Numbered from the stretch's first letter, positions 1 to 6,571 are shown. The stretch is DNA of 6,623 nucleotides from Acidisphaera sp035272265 (GCA_035272265.1 DATEQV010000335.1:1-6623), one strand, 5' to 3'. Notes: generated from the letters alone by a model not told the origin. Made by a program: numbers and translations.

Positions 1-1811
1 ACCACTCGCCCGCCAGGCGGGTGATGGTCCGCGTCATGCCGCACCTCGCCGGCGAGCACGGCGGCACCATCGATCGCTCCCGGCTCGACAAGGACGATCC
101 GCAGCAAAGCGCGCCGCTGCGCCACCAGCACTACGAGCAGGTGGGCCAGGTGATCGCCGAGAGCGCGATGCTGCTGATCGCCGTCACCGCGGGCAGCGTC
201 ACCGCGTCGCTGACGGATGCGGACGGCAGCACTGCCCGCGTGATCGCCTGCCGCCGGGCCGGGCGGCCGGACGACATCGGCACCTGCGTCGCCCGCCGCA
301 GCCGCGTGCTGCGCAAGACCTGGGACGACCTGCGCGGGCCATCGCCCGGATGCGTGTGGAGGCTTCACGCGCACGCTGATCAGGACCCGGTCGTGACGGT
401 GCTGGCGCCGCTGCGCCGGCCTCCCGGCGAGGTCTATGCCGACTGCCTCGCCGAGGGGACCGACGCCGAGGACGAGCCGGCGCATCATGTCCGCCGCAGC
501 GCGCCGGCCTCGCCCGGCTTCCCGCAGGGATACGAAACGAGCGTCGCCACCATCGAGCGGCTCGACGAGTTCCACGGCCTGCGCGACGGTTGGATCGCGC
601 CGCGCGGCGTCCATCGTCCCGCGTCGGCATACGTCTGCCTGTCCGAACAGGATCCGCTCACGCGGCTCGACCGCCTGCGGGCCTTCATCCGGCCGGTTCA
701 GGCCGGCGTGAAGCAGCGAACCGACGCCGCGTTCTACATGGTGAGCGGGTTTTTCGTCTGCGCGGTGGCGTCGCTCGAGGTCTTCAACGAGTTCTTCGGC
801 GAGAGCTCGCCCGCTCTGCTGCTGTACCTGGTCGCGCTGGTGATCGTGATGCTGGTCATCGACTGGGCAAGGCGGAAGGGCTGGCAGCCGCGCACCGAGG
901 ACTTCCGCGCGGTATCGGAGATGTTGCGCGTCCAGCGCGCCTGGTGGGCGGCGGGCCTGTCCGACCGGGTCGATCGACGGCACCTGCAAGGCGCGGCCTG
1001 GGATCTTGCGCGGGTGCGCGACATCGGCGGCGCGATCATCGCCTGGGCGTGGCTGTGCTCGCCGTGGCAGACCACCATGCCGGACGATCGAAACGCGCAG
1101 GTCGTGCGCGACTGGGTGGGCGAGCAGATCCGCTATCTTGCGCGCAGTCACCCGCAACGCGAGCACCGCGCGTCCTGGATGAACGCCGCGACGTGGTTCA
1201 TCTTCGCCACATCCGTGTGGCTGGCGGCGCTGCTGTGGGTGTGGTTCGTCTGCCCCGTCGTCCGCGACGCCGCGAACACCCTGTCGCAGCATCCGGGTTC
1301 GATGTGGTGGCCCGGCCTCCCGCCCCTGGTATGGATTGCCTTGGGACTCGCATGCGGCGCGCTGCGCGTCGTGTGGCTGCATGATGTCCGCGCCGGAAGC
1401 CTGTGGCTGACCGCGGGCATCGGCCTGGTCGCGGCGGCATCGCTGGCGCTGGGCCTGCTTGGCATCGCCGTGGCATTGTCGCACACGACCGCCGGCGAGT
1501 TGGAGCGCGAGGCGGTGCACAAGGCCATCATCGTGCCGTCGGTGATCCTGAGCGCGATCGCGGGCGCGCTGCATTTTCTGAACGAAAAACTGGGTTACGA
1601 GCCCGAGGCGCTGGCGTATCGCGAAGCGCTGGATCATTTCGAGCGCGCCAAGCGCGAGCTGGCGTCCGTCACCGATCCGGTCAGCGGCGAGCCGACCGAC
1701 ATGGAGCACTACGGCCGCATCGTGCGCGACCTCGGCATCCTCGCGCTGCGAGAGAACGAGACGTGGCTCAAGGCACGGCGCGAGCGGCCGCTGAGCGTTG
1801 TCCTGGGTTAG
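1..1811 (+). CDS. SLOG-like / SLATT-like multi-pass membrane protein, 5' end outside window
   Basis: The reading frame is open to the left edge, so the protein is probably truncated here; the first start codons inside the window are GTG 21, ATG 24 and ATG 36. Numbering from GTG 21 (596 residues), residues 35-81 (Y38..G42, then LLIAV at 51-55, GSTARVIA at 69-76 and a following RAGRP) look like the last strand-helix units of a SLOG/TRPM-type Rossmann domain, whose first half would lie upstream. Residues 82-235 are soluble. Hydrophobic segments follow at about 236-257, 264-281, 388-411, 433-453, 461-486 and 501-520. After the first hairpin come a tryptophan/arginine-rich stretch (DWARRKGW, then RAVSEMLRVQRAWW) and later DWVGEQIRYLARSH, in the order seen in SLATT-type proteins. 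The C-terminus (YREALDHFERAKREL, then LGILALRENETWLKARRERPL) also fits proteins of this architecture. In the family, SLOG is predicted to sense a nucleotide-derived ligand and the membrane part to act as effector. That role is inferred here. The pentapeptide gene follows after 18 bases. Confidence 0.72.
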   Translation, partial: HSPARRVMVRVMPHLAGEHGGTIDRSRLDKDDPQQSAPLRHQHYEQVGQVIAESAMLLIAVTAGSVTASLTDADGSTARVIACRRAGRPDDIGTCVARRSRVLRKTWDDLRGPSPGCVWRLHAHADQDPVVTVLAPLRRPPGEVYADCLAEGTDAEDEPAHHVRRSAPASPGFPQGYETSVATIERLDEFHGLRDGWIAPRGVHRPASAYVCLSEQDPLTRLDRLRAFIRPVQAGVKQRTDAAFYMVSGFFVCAVASLEVFNEFFGESSPALLLYLVALVIVMLVIDWARRKGWQPRTEDFRAVSEMLRVQRAWWAAGLSDRVDRRHLQGAAWDLARVRDIGGAIIAWAWLCSPWQTTMPDDRNAQVVRDWVGEQIRYLARSHPQREHRASWMNAATWFIFATSVWLAALLWVWFVCPVVRDAANTLSQHPGSMWWPGLPPLVWIALGLACGALRVVWLHDVRAGSLWLTAGIGLVAAASLALGLLGIAVALSHTTAGELEREAVHKAIIVPSVILSAIAGALHFLNEKLGYEPEALAYREALDHFERAKRELASVTDPVSGEPTDMEHYGRIVRDLGILALRENETWLKARRERPLSVVLG

Positions 1812-1829
1812 GCGGGCACCGTCGGTCCG

Positions 1830-2654
1830 ATGGCGATTTTCGGCAGCGAAGAGAGGTTCCGGGCGCGGCTGCTGTCCGCCTCTCCGTGGGCGGCGGCGTT
1901 CCTCGACGCGCCGGACGACCCGATCGCCTTCGCGGCGGTACGCGCAGCCGTCAGCCGCACCCGTGCCGAAGCGGGCAACGGCGTGTGGAATGCGTGGGCG
2001 GAGGCAACGCGAGGCCTGCTGTCGGAAGCTGCCGGAACCCCGTTCGAGGCGATGACAACAGCGCTCGCGGTTGCTGACTTCACCGGGGGGCGCTTCGCGG
2101 GCGCCGCCGATTTCGCCGGGTTCGATTTTCCCGGGGACGCGGTGTTCGCCAACGCCGCGTTCGCCGGCCCGGCGTATTTCAGCGCCTGCAGCTTTCGCGG
2201 ACGCGCGGACTTCACGCAGGCGACGTTCAGCCGCGACGGCGCGTGGTTCGAGCAAAGCCGGTTTCTGGCCCGGGCCGATTTCGGGCGCGCGTCGTGGCAA
2301 GGCGCGGCGGAGTTCCGCAACTGCGACTTCGCCGGATCCGCGTCGTTCGCGGGCGCCGTGTTCGGCGGCGACCTGTGGGCCACGGCTTCGCAGTTCGGCG
2401 CCGATGCCGACTTCTCCGGCGCGCAGTTCGCCGAAGCGGCGGGCTTCGGCCGGTGCGTGTTCGCAGGAGCCGCGCGTTTCACCGGCGCGGCCTTCGCCGG
2501 AAGCGCAGGGTTCGAAGCGGCCGAGTTCCGCGCGCAAGCCAGCTTCGACCGCGCAGGCTTCACCGGCAAAGCCTGGTTCGGCAAGGCACGGTTCGCGACC
2601 CCGCCCGCATTCGGCGCCGCGCGCTTCGCCGTTCCGCCCGAGGGGCTGGACTGA
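1830..2654 (+). CDS. Pentapeptide-repeat protein (right-handed beta-helix type)
   Basis: A 274-residue protein in two parts. Residues 1-78 look helical and non-repetitive. From about residue 80 to 267 the chain is built of A-x-F units, with phenylalanines alternating 5 and 6 residues apart (84, 89, 95, 100, 106, 111, 117, 122, 128, 133 and so on to 266), a strict 11-residue period. The register slips once, by one residue, near 134-140 (SRDGAWF); W156 replaces one Phe. This pattern matches the Pentapeptide_3 style of repeat, expected to fold as a quadrilateral beta-helix with Phe stacked inside. No signal peptide or membrane segment is seen. The ATG lies 18 bases after the upstream stop with no strong Shine-Dalgarno, so translation probably depends on coupling to the SLOG/SLATT-like gene. 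The function is unknown; members of the fold serve as DNA mimics, scaffolds or interaction platforms, and no sequence feature here chooses among these. Confidence 0.85.
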   Translation: MAIFGSEERFRARLLSASPWAAAFLDAPDDPIAFAAVRAAVSRTRAEAGNGVWNAWAEATRGLLSEAAGTPFEAMTTALAVADFTGGRFAGAADFAGFDFPGDAVFANAAFAGPAYFSACSFRGRADFTQATFSRDGAWFEQSRFLARADFGRASWQGAAEFRNCDFAGSASFAGAVFGGDLWATASQFGADADFSGAQFAEAAGFGRCVFAGAARFTGAAFAGSAGFEAAEFRAQASFDRAGFTGKAWFGKARFATPPAFGAARFAVPPEGLD

Positions 2655-2673
2655 ACCGCGCGTAGTCACGCCG

Positions 2674-3372
2674 TCAGACCATCAGATCGGCAAGCTCGGT
2701 CATCGAGCGCACCGTGACGTCCGGCTGATGCGGCGTCTGGCCGAACGGACGGTTGCGGCGGTTGATGAAGGCGGTGCGCATGCCGGCCGACTTCGCGCCG
2801 ATGCAGTCGAAGGCGTGGTTCGCCACGAACAGCACCTGATCCATCGCCAGCCCGATCAGCTCGGCCGCCTTCGTGTAGGTCGCCACGTGCGGCTTGAACG
2901 AATTCGCCTCGGCGACGGATATGACGCGGTCGAACGGAATGCCGTGATACTGCTTGGCCGTCTCCAGCATGTCGGGATCGCCGTTCGACAGCACGACCAG
3001 CTTGTAGCGCGACTGCAGCCGCGCCAGCGCCGCCGGTACCTCGGGGAAGCAGCGCAGCCGCTCGATCGCGGCCACCAGTTCGCGCACCTCGTCCATCGTG
3101 TAGTCGATTTCGGCGCGCTCGAGCACAAACGCCACCGCGCGTTGCCCGATCTCGCGATACGGCGTGTGCGCGCGGTGCAGCAGCGCGTCGATCATCGAGT
3201 TCTCGAAATGCGTCCGCCGCCACCAGGTGACGAACGCGTTCGGGTTGCCGGTCCATCCTTTCGACTTCAGGTAGGACGCGGCGACCTCCGTCAGCCCGCC
3301 CTGCATGTCCACGACCGTGCCGTACTGGTCGAACATGCAGGCCTTGATGCTGTGCTTGAGGTCCTCGCTCAC
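2674..3372 (-). CDS. HAD-superfamily hydrolase, haloacid dehalogenase type II-like
   Basis: A 232-residue cytoplasmic protein, usual length for the (S)-2-haloacid dehalogenase branch of the HAD superfamily (hydrolytic release of halide from 2-haloalkanoic acids through an aspartyl ester). Motif I is FDQYGTVVD, with nucleophile D15 and T19. R52 in WWRRTHFE fits the halide/carboxylate-binding arginine. Motif II is LSNGDP (S129, N130). Motif III is FKP (K160) with Y166 nearby. Motif IV is ANHAFDCIGAKSAGMRT (D189). The classical L-DEX signature before the last Asp is S-S-N-A-W-D; here it is A-N-H-A-F-D, so two canonical positions differ and the substrate is uncertain. The start is GTG with an AGGT Shine-Dalgarno 4 bases upstream; no in-frame ATG precedes motif I. 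It follows argG after 10 bases on the same strand and is presumably co-transcribed. Its 3' end converges on the pentapeptide gene with 19 bases between, leaving little room for a terminator. Confidence 0.9.
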   Translation of the reverse strand: MSEDLKHSIKACMFDQYGTVVDMQGGLTEVAASYLKSKGWTGNPNAFVTWWRRTHFENSMIDALLHRAHTPYREIGQRAVAFVLERAEIDYTMDEVRELVAAIERLRCFPEVPAALARLQSRYKLVVLSNGDPDMLETAKQYHGIPFDRVISVAEANSFKPHVATYTKAAELIGLAMDQVLFVANHAFDCIGAKSAGMRTAFINRRNRPFGQTPHQPDVTVRSMTELADLMV

Positions 3373-3376
3373 CGAG

Positions 3377-3380
3377 ACCT
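3377..3380 (-). promoter_or_regulatory. Ribosome binding site of the HAD gene, next to the argG stop
   Basis: Read on the minus strand, the junction is TGAGCAGGTCTCGGTG: argG stop TGA, then GC, then AGGT, then four bases, then the GTG start. The Shine-Dalgarno lies inside the footprint of a ribosome terminating on argG, which favours translational coupling and supports the GTG start. Confidence 0.55.
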
Positions 3381-3382
3381 GC

Positions 3383-4612
<1,230 letters not shown>

Positions 4613-4618
4613 CTGGCG

Positions 4619-4623
4619 CTCCT
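4619..4623 (-). promoter_or_regulatory. Ribosome binding site of argG
   Basis: On the minus strand AGGAG stands 6 bases before ATG 4612. This site decides the argG start over the longer open frame. Confidence 0.8.
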
Positions 4624-4641
4624 GTCCGGCTGAGCCCGGAC
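4624..4641 (-). repeat. Short inverted repeat directly upstream of the argG Shine-Dalgarno
   Basis: Arms GTCCGG (4624-4629) and CCGGAC (4636-4641) are perfectly complementary around a six-base loop. The stem abuts the argG AGGAG in the 66-base divergent intergenic region (4613-4678). It could be an operator half-site pair or a leader hairpin, or chance in GC-rich DNA. No promoter for argG could be recognised; it must overlap the start of the divergent hydrolase gene. Confidence 0.3.
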
Positions 4642-4678
4642 CGGTAGTCCCGGCGGGCGGATCGTGCAAGAACGCCGC

Positions 4679-5494
4679 ATGCGCCGGATCATGCCTTTGC
4701 TTGTGCTGCTCGCCGCACTCGCCGGTCCGGCCCTTGCCGCGCCGCCCGGTGCGACACCGCCGGGGCCGCTGATCGAGACCTGGAACTATGCCTTCGTGCC
4801 CGACGCCAAGTTCGCCTGGCACGGCCCGCAAGCGGCGGCGGGCCTGCTGGTCTGGGCGCACGGCAAGAGCGGCAAAGGTTACGACGAGCGCGACGTGCCG
4901 GCGCCGCCGTATGTGCAGGTGTTCAACGACGCCGGCTGGGACATCGTGCGGTTCAACCGCGCGCCGCTGCCCGACGACACGAACCGGGCGTCCGGATGGC
5001 TACATGACGGGCTGAAACGCATCCGCGCCATGGGCTGGCGCGCGGTGATCGCGGCGGGCCAGTCGCGCGGCGCCTGGAACGACCTTCAGCTGCTCGACAC
5101 GCCGGGGCTGGCCGACGCGATCATCGCCGTCTCGCCAGCGGCGCACGGCTTCGGCGACAGCCTCAACCTCGGCGGGCAGACCGACGACCTGCGCGCGATG
5201 CTCGACGACATCCCGCGCCAGAACACCCGCGTCGCCTTGGTGCAGTTCAGCAACGACCTGTTCATCGGCAGCGCGGATGCGCGGCGGAACATGATGGAGC
5301 GGCTGGCCGCGCCCAGGATCGGCGCACTGCTGCTGATCGACCGGCCGCCGGGATTCTCCGGCCATGGGGCGGGGAACAGTGCGACGTTCGCCCAGGTCTA
5401 TGGCGCGTGCCTGCTCGCTTTCGCCACCGCGCCGACGCCGCCCGCCGCTTGCGAGCCGCAGGCCAGTGACCCCGGGCCGACCGTTGCGCGTTGA
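4679..5494 (+). CDS. Secreted alpha/beta-hydrolase-like protein
   Basis: Starting at ATG 4679 gives 271 residues with a classical Sec signal peptide: MRR, a hydrophobic core LLVLLAALAG, and PALA followed by cleavage before A21. A GTG at 4664 would add five residues (MQERR) and is less likely. The mature part has an oxyanion-type HG pair (WAHGKSG, H61-G62), a nucleophile elbow GQSRG (127-131, Ser129), a possible acid in FSNDLF (Asp193) and a late histidine in GFSGHGAG (His229), in the order Ser-Asp-His expected of the alpha/beta-hydrolase fold. The only two cysteines, C244 and C258, sit near the C-terminus and could form a disulfide in the periplasm. The substrate is unknown: esterase, lipase or peptidase activity cannot be told apart from sequence alone. 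It is divergent from argG (66 bases apart) and convergent with the GYD gene. Confidence 0.82.
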   Translation: MRRIMPLLVLLAALAGPALAAPPGATPPGPLIETWNYAFVPDAKFAWHGPQAAAGLLVWAHGKSGKGYDERDVPAPPYVQVFNDAGWDIVRFNRAPLPDDTNRASGWLHDGLKRIRAMGWRAVIAAGQSRGAWNDLQLLDTPGLADAIIAVSPAAHGFGDSLNLGGQTDDLRAMLDDIPRQNTRVALVQFSNDLFIGSADARRNMMERLAAPRIGALLLIDRPPGFSGHGAGNSATFAQVYGACLLAFATAPTPPAACEPQASDPGPTVAR

Positions 5495-5585
5495 TGTGGC
5501 GGCGGGGTGCGTGCGGGGTTGGTCGGGATGGCGGGGCTCGGACGGCGGCGCTGAAGCGACGTCGTCGACGTCAGTTTGGTGCAAT

Positions 5586-5602
5586 GCGCGCTGCGCGCTT
5601 TT
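5586..5602 (+). terminator. Possible intrinsic terminator after the hydrolase gene
   Basis: GCGCG (5586-5590), a three-base loop CTG and CGCGC (5594-5598) form a short all-GC stem followed directly by TTTT (5599-5602), 91 bases after the hydrolase stop. An outer GCAA/TTGC pairing could extend it. The T-run is short, so this is tentative. Confidence 0.4.
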
Positions 5603-5788
5603 GCCCCCTACGGGTTCGTCGGCTGCAGGCAGGCGCGGCGGCGCTGGATGTGGCGGCGCAGGTGTCGGGCATCGGCGCGCACGAGGTCGCGCTCGACCTC
5701 GCGGCGGTCGCGATGGTGCCAGGATTCGAGCGAGCCGCGATGGGCGATCATCGGCCACAGGTCGGGCTCCGACCGGCACAAGGCACGT

Positions 5789-5817
5789 CCCCGGGCAGCC
5801 CGAAGGCTGGCCCGGGG
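5789..5817 (-). repeat. GC-rich hairpin with UUCG tetraloop on the minus strand
   Basis: The arm 5789-5800 (CCCCGGGCAGCC) pairs with 5805-5817 over 12 base pairs with a single bulged G at 5810. Read as minus-strand RNA the loop is C(UUCG)G, an especially stable tetraloop. It lies about 80 bases after the GYD stop. No U-tract follows on the minus strand, so it is not a standard intrinsic terminator; it may protect the 3' end of the GYD transcript. Confidence 0.6.
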
Positions 5818-5821
5818 GCCC

Positions 5822-5854
5822 GCCATGATCGCGCCAACCTGACGCGATCATGGC
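5822..5854. repeat. Perfect 12-bp inverted repeat
   Basis: GCCATGATCGCG (5822-5833) and CGCGATCATGGC (5843-5854) are exact reverse complements around a nine-base loop. The element sits 43 bases beyond the GYD stop and only 4 bases from the neighbouring UUCG hairpin, so the two would form adjacent stem-loops in any read-through transcript on either strand. No T-run flanks it. Confidence 0.7.
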
Positions 5855-5882
5855 CGAGGAAAACGCCGGCGGCGCAGACCTC

Positions 5883-5903
5883 GTCAGGCGTCAGGCGTCA
5901 GGC
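5883..5903. repeat. Three tandem copies of GTCAGGC across the GYD stop
   Basis: Copies at 5883-5889, 5890-5896 and 5897-5903. On the minus strand each carries TGA, and because the unit is 7 bases long the three TGAs fall in three different frames. The first one met by the ribosome is the GYD stop. Confidence 0.75.
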
Positions 5904-6230
5904 GTGCGGCGGCTGGTAGGCGGTCTTGGCGCCGTGCGCGCGCTTCATCGCCGCCTCGGCTTCCTTGCCGGTCATCAGCGGCGTGGTCTCAAAGCGCGAG
6001 AACCCGCCTGTCGAGGTTGCCGCCAGCGACGCAGCGAGGGCGGAGGTGTTGTCCGGGAATTCGGAAATCGCGATCACGTCGTAGTCGCCGAAGGCGAAGT
6101 AGTAGCTGTTCAGCTTGCCGCCAAACCCCTCGCAGAGGGCTGAAGCCATGCCGGTGCGGTCTTGCGGCTTGCCGACCATCGCCTTGGCCGAGGCATCAGT
6201 AAACTGGCAACGTACCATAAAGTGAGGCAT
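5898..6230 (-). CDS. GYD-domain protein
   Basis: A 110-residue soluble protein of the GYD family (named for a Gly-Tyr-Asp motif), small proteins expected to have a ferredoxin-like alpha+beta fold and to oligomerise. The recognisable core is GGKLNSYYFAFGDYDVIAI (37-55), with the motif region G48-D49-Y50-D51, followed by SEFPDNTSALAASLA (56-70). The N-terminal MPHFMVRCQFTDASAKAM is the first strand and helix. Length and order are normal for the family. The biochemical role of the family is not established, so none is assigned. The ATG has AGGAG 6 bases upstream. The gene appears monocistronic, with its own sigma-70-type promoter in AT-rich DNA, and converges on the secreted hydrolase gene. Confidence 0.92.
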   Translation of the reverse strand: MPHFMVRCQFTDASAKAMVGKPQDRTGMASALCEGFGGKLNSYYFAFGDYDVIAISEFPDNTSALAASLAATSTGGFSRFETTPLMTGKEAEAAMKRAHGAKTAYQPPHA

Positions 6231-6236
6231 TGCATT

Positions 6237-6241
6237 CTCCT
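6237..6241 (-). promoter_or_regulatory. Ribosome binding site of the GYD gene
   Basis: On the minus strand AGGAG, then six bases, then ATG 6230. A second ATG five bases upstream is out of frame and too close to the Shine-Dalgarno to be used. Confidence 0.75.
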
Positions 6242-6296
6242 GTTTTTATTATTGCGGTATTGCCGATGGATTTGCGTGCCATTTGTCGGCGACGGA

Positions 6297-6325
6297 GTAA
6301 TAGGTATTTTATTTTGGGAAGTCAA
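6297..6325 (-). promoter_or_regulatory. Sigma-70-type promoter of the GYD gene
   Basis: On the minus strand TTGACT (6325-6320; 5 of 6 to consensus) and TATTAC (6302-6297; 4 of 6) are separated by exactly 17 bases. This predicts transcription start near 6290 and a leader of about 60 bases. It lies in the most AT-rich stretch of the window (about 6236-6345), against an otherwise GC-rich background. Confidence 0.65.
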
Positions 6326-6345
6326 TGTTTCCAGCGATTAATGAT

Positions 6346-6369
6346 GCCGCCGGACCTACAGCCGGCGGC
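6346..6369. repeat. GC-rich inverted repeat upstream of the GYD promoter
   Basis: GCCGCCGG (6346-6353) and CCGGCGGC (6362-6369) are exact reverse complements around an eight-base loop, about 20 bases upstream of the -35 box. It could be the terminator hairpin of the gene entering from the right (no T-run is visible) or a regulator site. Confidence 0.45.
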
Positions 6370-6417
6370 CGTAGAGAGGTTGCAGCCTGACTGGAATCGC
6401 GTACCCGTTCCGCTACC

Positions 6418-6452
6418 GTTATGGCCAGGCTTGGCTCGGCCATCCTCGACTT
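6418..6452 (+). repeat. REP-like palindromic unit, first copy
   Basis: A 35-base unit with core ATGGCC (6421-6426) and GGCCAT (6438-6443), then CCTCGACTT. It resembles the alphaproteobacterial intergenic palindrome I recall as CATGGCCGGG...CCCGGCCATCCACG. It faces the second copy in opposite orientation. Confidence 0.6.
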
Positions 6453-6473
6453 CACCGATGGCGCAGAACAAGA

Positions 6474-6508
6474 AAGTCGTGGATGACCGGCGCAAGGCCG
6501 GTCATGAC
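6474..6508 (-). repeat. REP-like palindromic unit, second copy (inverted)
   Basis: The core is a perfect 9-bp stem, ATGACCGGC (6483-6491) and GCCGGTCAT (6497-6505), loop GCAAG. Its reverse complement aligns without gaps to the first copy (26 of 35 positions by eye), both ending CGACTT. The copies are inverted, 21 bases apart, tail to tail, as in REP doublets. Confidence 0.65.
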
Positions 6509-6571
6509 GATACTGAAAGGACAACGGGTTCCAGCTACCGTGAAAACGCTGTAGCCCGCCGCCAGCGCTCC

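Larger units (their letters stand above)
5495..5897. other. Convergent intergenic region, 403 bases, no convincing gene
   Basis: Lies between the ends of the hydrolase (plus) and GYD (minus) genes. It holds one terminator-like hairpin, two strong hairpins and a tandem 7-mer, listed separately. A stretch at 5608-5751 is open on the minus strand (about 47 residues from ATG 5751, Arg-rich, ending QPTNP) with third positions mostly G or C. The antisense frame, with the same codon boundaries, reads as an equally plausible Ala/Val-rich peptide, so codon bias does not tell which is real. No Shine-Dalgarno is placed well for either. It may be a decayed gene remnant; neither is called as a gene. Confidence 0.6.
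6407..6541. repeat. Direct repeat flanking the REP-like pair
   Basis: GTTCCGCTACCGT (6407-6419) and GTTCCAGCTACCGT (6528-6541) differ only by one inserted A. They bracket the two REP-like units almost exactly; the left copy touches the first unit. Confidence 0.5.
6326..6571. other. Intergenic region with palindromic repeats, no gene
   Basis: Together with the GYD leader and promoter (6231-6325) this makes 341 bases between two minus-strand genes. It contains a GC hairpin, an inverted pair of REP-like units and a flanking direct repeat, listed separately. A 71-codon minus-strand frame (6309-6524) runs through these palindromes and the promoter and is not considered a gene. Nothing recognisable is seen at 6542-6571. 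Confidence 0.65.

Noticed and set aside
1808..2584. Long open frame of 258 codons on the minus strand opposite the pentapeptide gene
   Set aside because: It is the complement of the regular Phe/Ala repeat codons, which avoids stops. Its product is a low-complexity Ala/Pro/Lys/Ser chain with no family resemblance.
4613..4861. N-terminal extension of argG by 83 codons
   Set aside because: It is low-complexity, lies antisense to the divergent hydrolase, and the internal ATG at 4612 has a good ribosome binding site and the family-typical N-terminus.
5000..5851. Minus-strand open frame of 283 codons opposite the hydrolase and convergent gap
   Set aside because: It is Pro/Arg/Ala-rich with no recognisable domain and antisense to the secreted hydrolase.
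5491..5919. Plus-strand frame of 142 codons after the hydrolase
   Set aside because: It begins at the hydrolase stop without a ribosome binding site, runs through two strong hairpins and into the GYD gene, and its composition changes along its length.
6483..6505. The 9-bp stem as an intrinsic terminator of the gene entering from the right
   Set aside because: It lacks a T-run on either strand and matches the neighbouring inverted unit, so a repeat element explains it better.
6309..6524. Minus-strand 71-codon frame upstream of the GYD gene
   Set aside because: It spans the REP-like palindromes and overlaps the -35 box; no ribosome binding site or protein-like pattern.
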